DNA of 64,000 nucleotides from assembly GCF_001314995.1 (NCBI RefSeq), contig NZ_CP012938.1, positions 6,408,490 to 6,472,489 of the forward strand. Reading direction: 5' to 3'. Each line of letters opens with the position of its first letter. Position 1 is the stretch's first letter. Below the pieces are notes generated by a model that was not told where the DNA came from, did no database searches, and was given only the letters and a program-made list of their open reading frames with translations. Shown piece after piece: positions 23,054-30,868 of this stretch. Both the position numbers and the translations under genes were made by a program. The stretch comes from Bacteroides ovatus (GTDB taxonomy: Bacteria; Bacteroidota; Bacteroidia; Bacteroidales; Bacteroidaceae).

Positions 23054-25171
23054 TTATTCATATAGCCTGTTTGATTTCACCTGTTCCGCATCAATAATGA
23101 ATACAGCGTATCTTCTCCCGTTTTTTCCCTTATGAAATTCGAAGCCGTGTTTGGACATCACTTTTCCCAGTTGGGCTTTGGTTCCGTGAGAATATTGATA
23201 TCCCGTTCGTTCGCGAATCAATTCCGCAATTTCAGTGACCGTCAGATAATGCACCTTTTCGAAACGTTCCGGTTTGCGGATATGTGTCAACACCAGTTCT
23301 TCTTCCGGTGAGTGGAAAATGAAATCCTCGTTGTTCTCTTCAATCCGTGAGTTTTCCGATTGGGTGAACCAATACTGATACCCCGGCTTGTTGAGCAGAT
23401 ACTTGATTTGTGCATACAACTGCGCGTAGTTTATTTTGATAAACTCCATCGAGTCGACATGAAAGCAGAGAAAACGGCGGTTACCTGTGGTGTCGTGAAG
23501 CACTTCCTGGTAATTGCATGTGCCGGCAAAAGAAGCCGTATGAGGAAAGTTCTGCGAACGCCGCGCGTATGGCAGGCGGATGCTGATTACTTTGCGGGTG
23601 ACTAAATCCTTGAAGATATTCAGTTCCCGTCCGCTCATCCCTTCAAACTCATCCAGATTGATAAGCATCGCCTGCGCTATTTTAGCCAGATCATCCTTGT
23701 TGCTCGGGTTGATAAGACCGGTAGAAAGATAGGCGCGCAATTCGGGCGGCAGCAGGTTGTTGATAAACGTAGTCTTTCCGATGTTCTGTATTTCGCTGCA
23801 AAGCAACAAAACAGTGTGGTTCACCACATCATCTTGTGTGGCGGCAGCGCACATTCCCACCAGATAACGTTCCAGACATTCTACCCAAAATTTCTGGTGA
23901 CTAGTATGCACGCTGTTGGCAAGGATACCGATATAATCCGTTCCGTCCCATTCAGGCAGCGAGTCTAAATACTCGCGAATAGGATGGTAGGTGATGCTGA
24001 AGTCGGAGTAGATCAGATTCTGAATCGTCTTGACGGTGCACGAATAGCCCAGTTCGTTCATCTCCATCCAAATGCTGTTTTCCATCATTTCGTCGAGAAT
24101 ATGGAAAGGTTCCGGTTGCTCCGTGTCCGTTTTCCTTCTGCGATATTCCATGATATGAAGCACTTCGTTGTAGCGTGTATCGTAATTTTCTTTGATATGT
24201 TGCTCAATCTGTAACATTCGCTTCTGCGTACTATTCAGCTTGCGGGTGTCGAATTCCTCGTTGTGTCCGTAAGCACTCCCGATCAGTGCGTCCATTTCAT
24301 CCGCGGGAAGATCGGTGAACTGGCTCTTGATAAAAGCTGCCGCCTCTTCCTGGGGGACGCCGTAGCGATTGTACATACAAGCCAAGCAATGCAGGTAGTT
24401 GTTCCGGTTGCCGGTGACGTACTTTTCGGATTTATTGTGATAATAGTTCAGAGTCACCATTAAGGAAGCGTGCGAGGAATGGTAGTTGAGGGCCACTTGT
24501 TCGGTGAGGGGATTGTTGTCTGGTGCTGTCGTCTTTTTCTTTTTGCCGGATGCCCTTTTCTTCTTTTGAGACTTGAAGAACATCGGTGGCTGTTCCACGA
24601 TGACAGCTGTGGCATCGGGATTGAAATAAATATCCGGATCGTAAGAGAACAGGCAAGTGCGGCTAACATCCTGCCCGGAAGTGTCGACCTCAACTCCGCA
24701 GAGCTGGGCATAAAAGGAAGCGATTTTGTGATAAGCAGCATGATGGAAATCTTCAATTTCCTGAATTGTTTCGGGCAATGTCCCGTCTGTCCGGCATACA
24801 CGTACCACGATTTTCAGTCCCATTCCTTTGGGGCTGATGAAAGCGATGCGGGTGTGGGCACACTTTTTTGCCAGTGCGAGGATGCGTGCCAATGCTTCCT
24901 GTGTCTGATGGTCGATGTCTACCACGATGTATCCCAGATACTTGACGAGAGTTGCGTTTGAACGTCCTCCCCGGTAGTTGGCTGAAAAGGTGATTTCCGG
25001 TAGTTCTATTTTCTTTTCGTTGGCTGCTTTCTCGCCTTGTTCCGCGAAGATTCGGCGCACGTCCTCCACCGTTTCCCGGTATGTGCCGTTGCTGATGGCC
25101 GATACGATTTCTTCTTCTGTCATTTCGGCTATAACGCGGTAAAAGTCTTGAAAGATGGTAAAATGATCCAT
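23054..25171 (-). CDS. VirE-like primase/helicase protein (BT4734-like N-terminal, VirE P-loop, DUF3874-type C-terminal)
   Basis: 705 residues. The N-terminal domain (about 10-195) is of the BT4734/VirE_N type, resembling archaeo-eukaryotic primases: VVDIDHQ (83-89, acidic pair Asp85/Asp87) and SPKGMGLKIVVRV (113-125). A Lys/Arg-rich linker lies near 200-215. A primase C-terminal-like helical region covers about 225-310. The VirE/D5-like helicase domain (about 360-590) has Walker A NIGKTTF (463-469) and Walker B LINLDEFEG (503-511). A winged-helix-like DUF3874-type end (about 630-700) follows. Such a protein could prime and unwind replication of a phage-like element. It is the largest part of a cassette recurrent in Bacteroides, and its base composition looks more G+C-rich than the neighbouring toxin genes. 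Confidence 0.85.
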   Translation of the reverse strand: MDHFTIFQDFYRVIAEMTEEEIVSAISNGTYRETVEDVRRIFAEQGEKAANEKKIELPEITFSANYRGGRSNATLVKYLGYIVVDIDHQTQEALARILALAKKCAHTRIAFISPKGMGLKIVVRVCRTDGTLPETIQEIEDFHHAAYHKIASFYAQLCGVEVDTSGQDVSRTCLFSYDPDIYFNPDATAVIVEQPPMFFKSQKKKRASGKKKKTTAPDNNPLTEQVALNYHSSHASLMVTLNYYHNKSEKYVTGNRNNYLHCLACMYNRYGVPQEEAAAFIKSQFTDLPADEMDALIGSAYGHNEEFDTRKLNSTQKRMLQIEQHIKENYDTRYNEVLHIMEYRRRKTDTEQPEPFHILDEMMENSIWMEMNELGYSCTVKTIQNLIYSDFSITYHPIREYLDSLPEWDGTDYIGILANSVHTSHQKFWVECLERYLVGMCAAATQDDVVNHTVLLLCSEIQNIGKTTFINNLLPPELRAYLSTGLINPSNKDDLAKIAQAMLINLDEFEGMSGRELNIFKDLVTRKVISIRLPYARRSQNFPHTASFAGTCNYQEVLHDTTGNRRFLCFHVDSMEFIKINYAQLYAQIKYLLNKPGYQYWFTQSENSRIEENNEDFIFHSPEEELVLTHIRKPERFEKVHYLTVTEIAELIRERTGYQYSHGTKAQLGKVMSKHGFEFHKGKNGRRYAVFIIDAEQVKSNRLYE

Positions 25172-25258
25172 GTTGGTTTGTTCTTTTTAATTTGCGGTTG
25201 CAAAGAAATTTGTTTGTAAAATAATAGAATGGAACTTTTCGTTTTTTTGATTAAGTTC

Positions 25259-25489
25259 TTAGGGTTCTCCCAAATAGCGTATGATCGTTGCCACCTGCCG
25301 GGGAGAGAGAAGGCGGTTGCGGGCACGATAGCCTTCTTGTTCGAGTTCTTGCAGGAGCGGAAGGTTGTAGACAATCCAACGACGTAGTATTTGTAAGGCT
25401 ACTTTGAGGCATACGTTGGGGTTGTAAAGATGAGCTAGTTCCGACTTTTTATAAGTGCGGATAAGAAATGGCTGGTCCGGATAATACAT
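25259..25489 (-). CDS. DUF4248-type small protein
   Basis: 76 residues, including FLIRTYKKSELAHLYNP and the C-terminal LSPRQVATIIRYLGEP. It fits the DUF4248 family, found almost only in Bacteroides next to HU-like and VirE-like genes. The arrangement of short helices suggests a DNA-binding or adaptor protein, but the function is unknown. It is transcribed in the same direction as the VirE-like gene, 87 bp before it, and divergently from the HU-like gene. Confidence 0.75.
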   Translation of the reverse strand: MYYPDQPFLIRTYKKSELAHLYNPNVCLKVALQILRRWIVYNLPLLQELEQEGYRARNRLLSPRQVATIIRYLGEP

Positions 25490-25682
25490 GATGAATGATG
25501 TTTGGTTTATGCTATAAAGTTACTGAAAATTAATGGTTTATTAAAAGAATAACGTCATTATTATTCATAGAGTATCAGGAAACTTCGTTGGGGAATCCGG
25601 AGGATGGAAAATGTGTTATCTTTATGTCGTTAACAAATAAGGAACGCGTTCGAAATGTGTGAAATCTTAAAATTATTTTATT

Positions 25683-26186
25683 ATGGCAATGACAGTAACT
25701 TATTCAGTAGTGCCGCGCAAGAATCCTGCCAAAAAGGATGAGTCGGCAAAGTATTACGCGCAGGCACAGGCTTCGGGAGAGTTGGATTTTGAAGAGTTGT
25801 GCGAAGGAATCACCAGTCGGTCTACCTGTACGGAGACAGATGTGCGTGCCGCCATTTCGGGTATTCTTTATGAGGCGAAGCGTGCGTTGAAAGCGGGAAG
25901 AATAGTCCGGTTGGGTGATTTGGGCAGTTTGCAGATCGGGTTGAACAGTGAAGGAGCTGTGTCGGTCAAGGAGTTTTCAAGTTCGCTGATTACGGCTGCC
26001 CATATTATTTTCCGTCCCGGAAAGACGTTGGCGGACATCACGAAGATTCTTAGCTACCAACAAGTAACGACGCGTGCGGTGATCCAAACGGGCGGTAGCG
26101 GCAATGAAGGAGAAGACGATGACAAAGGTTCCGGTGGTGGTTCAGACGGTGGTGGAAGCGGAGAAGCTCCGGATCCGGCAGCATGA
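25683..26186 (+). CDS. HU-like DNA-binding protein with Gly/Ser/Asp-rich tail
   Basis: 167 residues. The HU/HIG-type domain (about 1-125) includes ITSRSTCTETDVRAAISGIL, a helix-turn-helix-like start of HU, and RLGDLGSLQIGLNSEGAV, the beta region. The tail (about 137-167) is a flexible run of Gly, Ser, Asp and Pro. It is predicted to bend or coat DNA. It is divergent from DUF4248 across 193 bp, in which a near-consensus TATCTTTA (about 25617) may be its -7 box. The next gene overlaps its stop (ATGA), so it shares an mRNA with the amidase. Confidence 0.85.
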   Translation: MAMTVTYSVVPRKNPAKKDESAKYYAQAQASGELDFEELCEGITSRSTCTETDVRAAISGILYEAKRALKAGRIVRLGDLGSLQIGLNSEGAVSVKEFSSSLITAAHIIFRPGKTLADITKILSYQQVTTRAVIQTGGSGNEGEDDDKGSGGGSDGGGSGEAPDPAA

Positions 26187-26374
26187 TAACTTTAATATTA
26201 GATCAAATGAAAGAAATTGTAACTAAGATTTTGGATGTAATCATGTTCCTTGTGCCTTTCTTCGGAAAAAGAAAGCGGAACAGAATTGTGAGAGAGGTGC
26301 GCTTCAATGCTACCCATAAGGAAGTGTGTAATGTGAAAACGACGGAAAGGGAGAAGGACGATGAGAAAGATTAG
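26183..26374 (+). CDS. Small membrane-peptide-like hypothetical protein of the amidase cassette
   Basis: 63 residues starting in the ATGA overlap with the HU-like gene (a second possible start is ATG 26207). A hydrophobic segment (about residues 10-27, IVTKILDVIMFLVPFF) could cross the membrane and is followed by a strongly basic and then acidic tail. Its place before an amidase recalls a holin, but no holin family is recognised. It overlaps the amidase gene by 14 bp. It is probably expressed, given the coupled arrangement. Confidence 0.6.
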   Translation: MITLILDQMKEIVTKILDVIMFLVPFFGKRKRNRIVREVRFNATHKEVCNVKTTEREKDDEKD

Positions 26375-26804
26375 TCTGATTGTGATTCACTGCTCTGCTA
26401 CCCGTGTCGATCGCGACTTCACGGCGAAGGATGTGGACACTGCCCATCGCTTTCGGGGCTTTTCGTGTTGGGGGTATCATTATTATATCCGCAAGTCGGG
26501 ACAGATAGAACCGATGAGGGATGAAGATACGGTGGGTGCTCATGCACGCGGTTTTAATGCGATTAGTTTAGGGGTGTGCTATGAAGGCGGGCTGGATGAG
26601 AACGGAAAGGCAGCAGATACGCGTACTTCCCGCCAGAAAGAGGCGATGCATCGCCTGGTAAACGAGTTGTTGCAGCGTTATTCGGAGGCAAAGGTGGTCG
26701 GTCATCGGGACTTGAGTCCTGACACCAATTATAATGGAATTGTTGACCCTTGGGAGCGGATCAAAGAGTGTCCCTGTTTCGAGGTGAAAGCAGAGACATG
26801 GTGA
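26361..26804 (+). CDS. N-acetylmuramoyl-L-alanine amidase (amidase_2, T7-lysozyme-like)
   Basis: 147 residues, a single amidase_2/PGRP-like domain without signal peptide, as in phage endolysins. Zinc ligands are His10 (IVIHCSA), His115 (VVGHRDLSPD) and Cys139 or Cys137 (KECPCF), in T7-lysozyme order. It cleaves the bond between MurNAc and L-Ala of peptidoglycan. It is the last gene of the HU-like/small-peptide/amidase unit. Without a signal it would need a holin-like or lysis route to reach the wall, which makes the preceding small membrane protein relevant. Confidence 0.92.
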   Translation: MRKISLIVIHCSATRVDRDFTAKDVDTAHRFRGFSCWGYHYYIRKSGQIEPMRDEDTVGAHARGFNAISLGVCYEGGLDENGKAADTRTSRQKEAMHRLVNELLQRYSEAKVVGHRDLSPDTNYNGIVDPWERIKECPCFEVKAETW

Positions 26805-26820
26805 TTTTTATCCTATTTAT

Positions 26821-26850
26821 TACTGTGGTGGTTAATTGACCACCACAGTA
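26821..26850. terminator. Perfect hairpin at the convergent ends of the amidase gene and pflA
   Basis: TACTGTGGTGGT/ACCACCACAGTA, a perfect 12-bp stem with loop TAATTG. It overlaps the last codons and stop of pflA. There is no strong U-tract on either side, so termination is likely but not certain. Confidence 0.65.
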
Positions 26851-27560
26851 GTGAAATACTCTTTAAATACCTCCGCAGCTTTTTCAAGTTGTTCGGGGGT
26901 ATTTTCTTTTACGTCTTTCAGCTTGTATTCCTGCTCCATCGCTTCATACTTATGTACGCCTAATGTATGATAAGGCAGGATTTCCACTCGTTGCACCATC
27001 TTATATTTTCCCAGAGCTTCTCCTAAACGGCGGATGTCTTCCTCGAAATCGCTGTATCCGGGCACTAATACATAACGCAGCCAGAAAGGTTTCTCGTTTT
27101 CTTCCAGCCATGCTGCCGTGCGGATGGTTTGCTCGTTACTTCTTCCGGTCAGTGCTTGATGGCGTGCCGGATTGAACTCTTTAATATCCAGCAATACAAG
27201 ATCCGTCAGTTTGAAAAGTTCTTCAACTTCTTCGTTCCAGATACCGCCGTTGCTGTCTATGCATACATGTATTCCCTTTTCTTTCAGTTCACGCACTAAA
27301 GGGACTAGTGCTTTGGCCTGAAACGTAGGTTCTCCTCCGGAGAAAGTGACTCCTCCGCGTTTCCCGAAAAAAGGACGTTGGCTCATAGCCATGCGGACGA
27401 TTTCTTCCGGTGGGGTAGGTGTGCCTCCTTTTCCGGCTATCGTGTCGGGGTTGGCACAATACAGGCAGCGGAAATTGCATCCTTGAAGAAAAACGACGAG
27501 CCGTAAGCCCGGCCCGTCGAATGTTCCCATACTTTCGTATGAATGTACGTTTATCGTCAT
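26832..27560 (-). CDS. pflA: Pyruvate formate-lyase activating enzyme
   Basis: 242 residues, radical-SAM protein with the CX3CX2C cluster motif at Cys28, Cys32 and Cys35 (GCNFRCLYCANPDT) and a GGEP-type SAM-binding segment (VTFSGGEPTFQ). It uses SAM to create the glycyl radical on PflB. It lies 15 bp behind pflB on the same strand, so the two form one operon. It is cytoplasmic and strictly anaerobic. The length matches E. coli PflA. Confidence 0.96.
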   Translation of the reverse strand: MTINVHSYESMGTFDGPGLRLVVFLQGCNFRCLYCANPDTIAGKGGTPTPPEEIVRMAMSQRPFFGKRGGVTFSGGEPTFQAKALVPLVRELKEKGIHVCIDSNGGIWNEEVEELFKLTDLVLLDIKEFNPARHQALTGRSNEQTIRTAAWLEENEKPFWLRYVLVPGYSDFEEDIRRLGEALGKYKMVQRVEILPYHTLGVHKYEAMEQEYKLKDVKENTPEQLEKAAEVFKEYFTTVVVN

Positions 27561-27575
27561 ATTGAGTAGATCTGA

Positions 27576-29804
27576 TTACATACGTTCGTGGAAGCTACGG
27601 CTGATTACTTCCAATTGATGTTCGCGGCTCAACTTCACGAAGTTTACGGCATAACCGGAAACACGGATGGTGAGTTGCGGATATTTTTCCGGATGTTCCA
27701 TGGCATCGTAAAGCATTTCACGGTTCAGTACGTTCACGTTCAGGTGGTGAGCGCCTTTGGTGAAATAGCCATCCATCATTGTCACCAGATTTTCTACGCG
27801 ATCCTCTTCAGTAGCTCCCAGTGATTTGGGGACGATGGAGAAAGTGTTGCTGATACCGTCCTGTGAGTCGCGGTAACGTAATTTCGCTACGGAACTCAAA
27901 GAGGCGATGGCACCGTTCTTGTCACGTCCGTGCATAGGGTTGGCTCCCGGAGCAAAAGCGACACCTTTGGCGCGTCCGTCGGGAGTAGCACCTGTCTTCT
28001 TGCCATACATCACGTTGGAAGTGATGGTGAGCAAAGATAAAGTAGGACGGGCATTTTTGTAAACCGGAAGTTTCTTCAATTCTTCGCTGAAGAAATAGAC
28101 CAGGTCAACACCCAGGTGGTCTACCTTGTCGTTGTCATTACCGAAGCAAGGGAATTCGCCTTGAATATCGAAACCTTCTGTCAGACCGATGTCATTGCGG
28201 CGTGCGGTCACTTTGGCATATTTGATGGCCGACAGTGAATCGAGGGCGATAGAAAGTCCGGCTACACCATAAGCAAGGTTGATGCGTGGGTTGGTATCTA
28301 CAAGAGCCATTTGGGCTTTTTCGTAGTAATACTTATCATGCATATAATGGATGATGTTCATCGCTTCGTTGTAAACACGGGCGATTTCCGTCAATACCTT
28401 CTTGTAGTTGCTCATTACTTCTTCGAAGTTCAGTGTGTCGCTGGTTAGTACGGGGATATTTTTCACCATTACCGTACCGGTGTTTTCGCAACGTCCGCCG
28501 TTGATGGCAAGCAACAGGGCTTTTGCCAGGTTGCAACGTGCGCCGAAGAATTGGATTTGTTTTCCGATTTCCTGATAAGATACGCAGCATGCGATTCCGT
28601 AATCGTCAGACTGGCGCACTTCACGCATCAGGTCGTCGTTTTCATATTGGATGGAAGAAGTGTCGATAGATACTTTTGCGCAGAATTCTTTGAATCCTTC
28701 CGGCAGTTCCGGGCTCCACAATACAGTCAGGTTCGGTTCCGGTGAAGGGCCGAGGTTGTAGAGTGTTTGCAGGAAGCGGAAAGAAGTCTTTGTCACCTTC
28801 GTGCGTCCGTCGTTGAGGCGTCCACCCAGGGATTCGGTTACCCATGTCGGGTCGCCGGCAAAGATGTCGTTGTAAGATTGCATACGCAGGTGACGCACCA
28901 TACGCAGTTTGATGACAAACTGGTCGATCAGCTCCTGTGCGAAAGATTCTGTGATGGTTCCTTTGCTCAATTCATATTCCATATAAATGTCGAGGAACGA
29001 AGAGACGTTACCTAGTGACATAGCAGCACCGTCTTGTTCTTTTACGGCAGCGAGGTAAGCCATGTATACCCATTGTACTGCTTCTTGTGCGGTGTAGGCA
29101 GGACGGCTCAAGTCGAGTCCGTAGTATTCGCCCATTACCTTCATGTCCTTCAATGCCTTGATTTGCTCTGCCACTTCTTCGCGCAGGCGGATGCGGGCAT
29201 CGGTCATCGGACCGGTAAGGTTACGCAAGTCTTCTTTTTTTGCCTCAATCAGTCGGTCGATACCATAGAGAGCCATACGGCGGTAGTCGCCGATGATACG
29301 TCCGCGGGCATAGTTGTCAGGAAGTCCGGTGAGGAATCCCAGAGAACGGAACGAACGGATTTCTTCGGTATATACGTCAAATACTCCGTCATTGTGTGTC
29401 TTGCGGTAGTGAGTGAATATATCTTTTACACGGTCGTCCACTTCCACGCCGTTTTCGTGGCAGGCTTTGCTCACCACGTTGATACCTCCGAAAGGTTTGA
29501 TTGCACGTTTCAGAAGTTCGTCTGTTTGCAGACCGACGATCAGTTCGTTTTCTTTGTCGATATATCCGGCTTTATGAGAAGTGATGGTTGAGACGGTGAC
29601 ATTATCCAGTGAGCGTACTCCGTTATTGGCTCTTTCTTCTGCCAGTGCTTCGAGGCAGCGGTTCCATACAGCTTTTGTGCGTTCGGTAGGTCCTTCGAGG
29701 AAAGAAGCATCTCCGTAATACGGAGTGATGTTATGACTTACGAAATCTCTGACATTGATTTCAGTGCTCCAAAGACCGTCTTTAAAGATCTTATTTAATT
29801 CCAT
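27576..29804 (-). CDS. pflB: Formate C-acetyltransferase (pyruvate formate-lyase)
   Basis: 742 residues, close to the 760 of E. coli PflB. The catalytic cysteines are Cys406-Cys407 (GIACCVSY) and the glycyl-radical site is Gly717 (RVSGYAV). It converts pyruvate and CoA to acetyl-CoA and formate, a main anaerobic fermentation step. A minus-strand -7 box lies 47 bases upstream of the ATG. The adjoining [FeFe]-hydrogenase operon suggests a fermentation cluster, although the two tRNA genes separate the units. Confidence 0.97.
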   Translation of the reverse strand: MELNKIFKDGLWSTEINVRDFVSHNITPYYGDASFLEGPTERTKAVWNRCLEALAEERANNGVRSLDNVTVSTITSHKAGYIDKENELIVGLQTDELLKRAIKPFGGINVVSKACHENGVEVDDRVKDIFTHYRKTHNDGVFDVYTEEIRSFRSLGFLTGLPDNYARGRIIGDYRRMALYGIDRLIEAKKEDLRNLTGPMTDARIRLREEVAEQIKALKDMKVMGEYYGLDLSRPAYTAQEAVQWVYMAYLAAVKEQDGAAMSLGNVSSFLDIYMEYELSKGTITESFAQELIDQFVIKLRMVRHLRMQSYNDIFAGDPTWVTESLGGRLNDGRTKVTKTSFRFLQTLYNLGPSPEPNLTVLWSPELPEGFKEFCAKVSIDTSSIQYENDDLMREVRQSDDYGIACCVSYQEIGKQIQFFGARCNLAKALLLAINGGRCENTGTVMVKNIPVLTSDTLNFEEVMSNYKKVLTEIARVYNEAMNIIHYMHDKYYYEKAQMALVDTNPRINLAYGVAGLSIALDSLSAIKYAKVTARRNDIGLTEGFDIQGEFPCFGNDNDKVDHLGVDLVYFFSEELKKLPVYKNARPTLSLLTITSNVMYGKKTGATPDGRAKGVAFAPGANPMHGRDKNGAIASLSSVAKLRYRDSQDGISNTFSIVPKSLGATEEDRVENLVTMMDGYFTKGAHHLNVNVLNREMLYDAMEHPEKYPQLTIRVSGYAVNFVKLSREHQLEVISRSFHERM

Positions 29805-29850
29805 AAATGATAAAATTAGAGGTTGTAGTTATCCTTTTCTTTAGAGCGCA

Positions 29851-29858
29851 CAAAGTTA
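29851..29858 (-). promoter_or_regulatory. -7 box of the pflBA operon
   Basis: TAACTTTG on the minus strand (TAnnTTTG), giving a leader of about 40 bases before pflB. Confidence 0.65.
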
Positions 29859-29975
29859 CAACGTTTTTTCATATAATCAGCATAAATATGCTCTATTTTA
29901 TGCTTTTCAACATAAAATACCTAGATATTGCTATTCTTTGGAAATGATGTTCGTGATTTTTTTTTGTGAAAACTC

Positions 29976-30005
29976 TTGTATGTTTAAAATATATTCGTAC
30001 CTTTG
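29976..30005 (+). promoter_or_regulatory. Promoter of the tRNA-Ser pair
   Basis: TTG at 29976-29978, 19-bp spacer, -7 TACCTTTG at 29998-30005, 40 bases before the first tRNA. Confidence 0.65.
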
Positions 30006-30045
30006 CACCGCTTTTAACGAAAAGCACTTCTGATAAAGAAGTTTT

Positions 30046-30130
30046 GGAGAGGTGGCAGAGTGGTCGATTGCGGCGGTCTTGAAAACCGTTGTACTGCGAG
30101 GTACCCGGGGTTCGAATCCCTGTCTCTCCG
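30046..30130 (+). tRNA. tRNA-Ser (anticodon UGA)
   Basis: An 85-nt class II tRNA. The acceptor stem GGAGAGG pairs with TCTCTCC, with discriminator G at 30130. The anticodon stem GCGGT/ACCGT encloses loop CTTGAAA, anticodon TGA. A variable arm is present, and the T-loop is GGTTCGAATCC. CCA is not encoded. It reads UCA and related serine codons. Confidence 0.95.
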
Positions 30131-30196
30131 CTAGAAAGCAGCTTTTTGCTGCTTTCTGTTTTTATGGAGAGTTTTTTCTCTAGTTGGTAATTGTAA

Positions 30197-30284
30197 GGAG
30201 AGGTGCTCGAGTGGTTGAAGAGGCACGCCTGGAAAGCGTGTATACCCCTAAAGGGTATCACGAGTTCGAATCTCGTTCTCTCCG
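30197..30284 (+). tRNA. tRNA-Ser (anticodon GGA)
   Basis: An 88-nt class II tRNA. The acceptor GGAGAGG closes with the 3' TTCTCTCC segment. The anticodon stem CACGC/GCGTG has loop CTGGAAA, anticodon GGA. The long variable arm TACCC/GGGTA is present, with T-loop AGTTCGAATCT. No encoded CCA. It is 66 bp after the first tRNA-Ser, probably the same transcript. Confidence 0.95.
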
Positions 30285-30372
30285 CATCATTTTTTTACAT
30301 TTTAATATTAATGAACGGCTGTTTTGACTTATCAAGGCAGCCGTTTGTTTTATATTGTTTTCGGGAATTCGG

Positions 30373-30861
30373 TTATTCCAATTCTTCAATAATCTTCTTT
30401 ACATCTACCGGTTGTAATCGACCATATACCTTCTCGCCGATCATCACTACCGGAGCCAGTCCGCAGGCGCCTACACAACGCAGACAGTCTAATGAGAACT
30501 TTCCGTCCGGGGTAGTGTCACCGACTTCGATACCTAATACACGTTTGAACTCTTCCAGCAGTTTTTCTGAACCACGTACATAACAAGCTGTACCCATGCA
30601 AACAGAGATGGGATGTTTTCCTTTGGGAGTCATGGTAAAGAAAGTATAGAAAGTGACGACACCATACACTTTCGATACGGGAATTCCAAGTTTGGAAGCG
30701 ATAATCCGTTGCGTTTCCTCGGGTAGATACCCTTGCAAATGCTGTGCCTCATGCAAAATATTGATAAGTTCGCCCGGTTTGTTTCCATGCTTGTCGCAGA
30801 TCGTTTTGATTTGCTCTGCCATGTCACAGGCTAGTTTGATATCTGACATAATACTCTTCAT
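30373..30861 (-). CDS. hydC: NuoE-like [2Fe-2S] subunit of the NAD-linked [FeFe]-hydrogenase (HydC)
   Basis: 162 residues, thioredoxin-like ferredoxin of the NuoE family. The four cluster ligands have canonical spacing: Cys88, Cys93, Cys129 and Cys133 (VCMGTACYVRG and CLRCVGACG). It is the small subunit that passes electrons to the NuoF-like subunit. It starts 7 bp after the HydA stop and is the last gene of the hydB-hydA-hydC operon. A second ATG four codons in is a possible start. Confidence 0.9.
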   Translation of the reverse strand: MKSIMSDIKLACDMAEQIKTICDKHGNKPGELINILHEAQHLQGYLPEETQRIIASKLGIPVSKVYGVVTFYTFFTMTPKGKHPISVCMGTACYVRGSEKLLEEFKRVLGIEVGDTTPDGKFSLDCLRCVGACGLAPVVMIGEKVYGRLQPVDVKKIIEELE

Positions 30862-30868
30862 TTAAAAG

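Noticed and set aside
24470..24961. A 163-codon plus-strand frame inside the VirE-like gene
   Set aside because: It overlaps the conserved primase-like domain in antisense and shows no recognisable protein features.
20969..26804. Integrative element with attachment sites and integrase
   Set aside because: No integrase, recombinase, transposase or direct repeat pair was found at the edges; the region is called an accessory island only on gene content.
29034..29591. A 185-codon plus-strand open frame inside pflB
   Set aside because: It is antisense to a strongly conserved enzyme gene, has no promoter or domain, and arises from the codon pattern of pflB.
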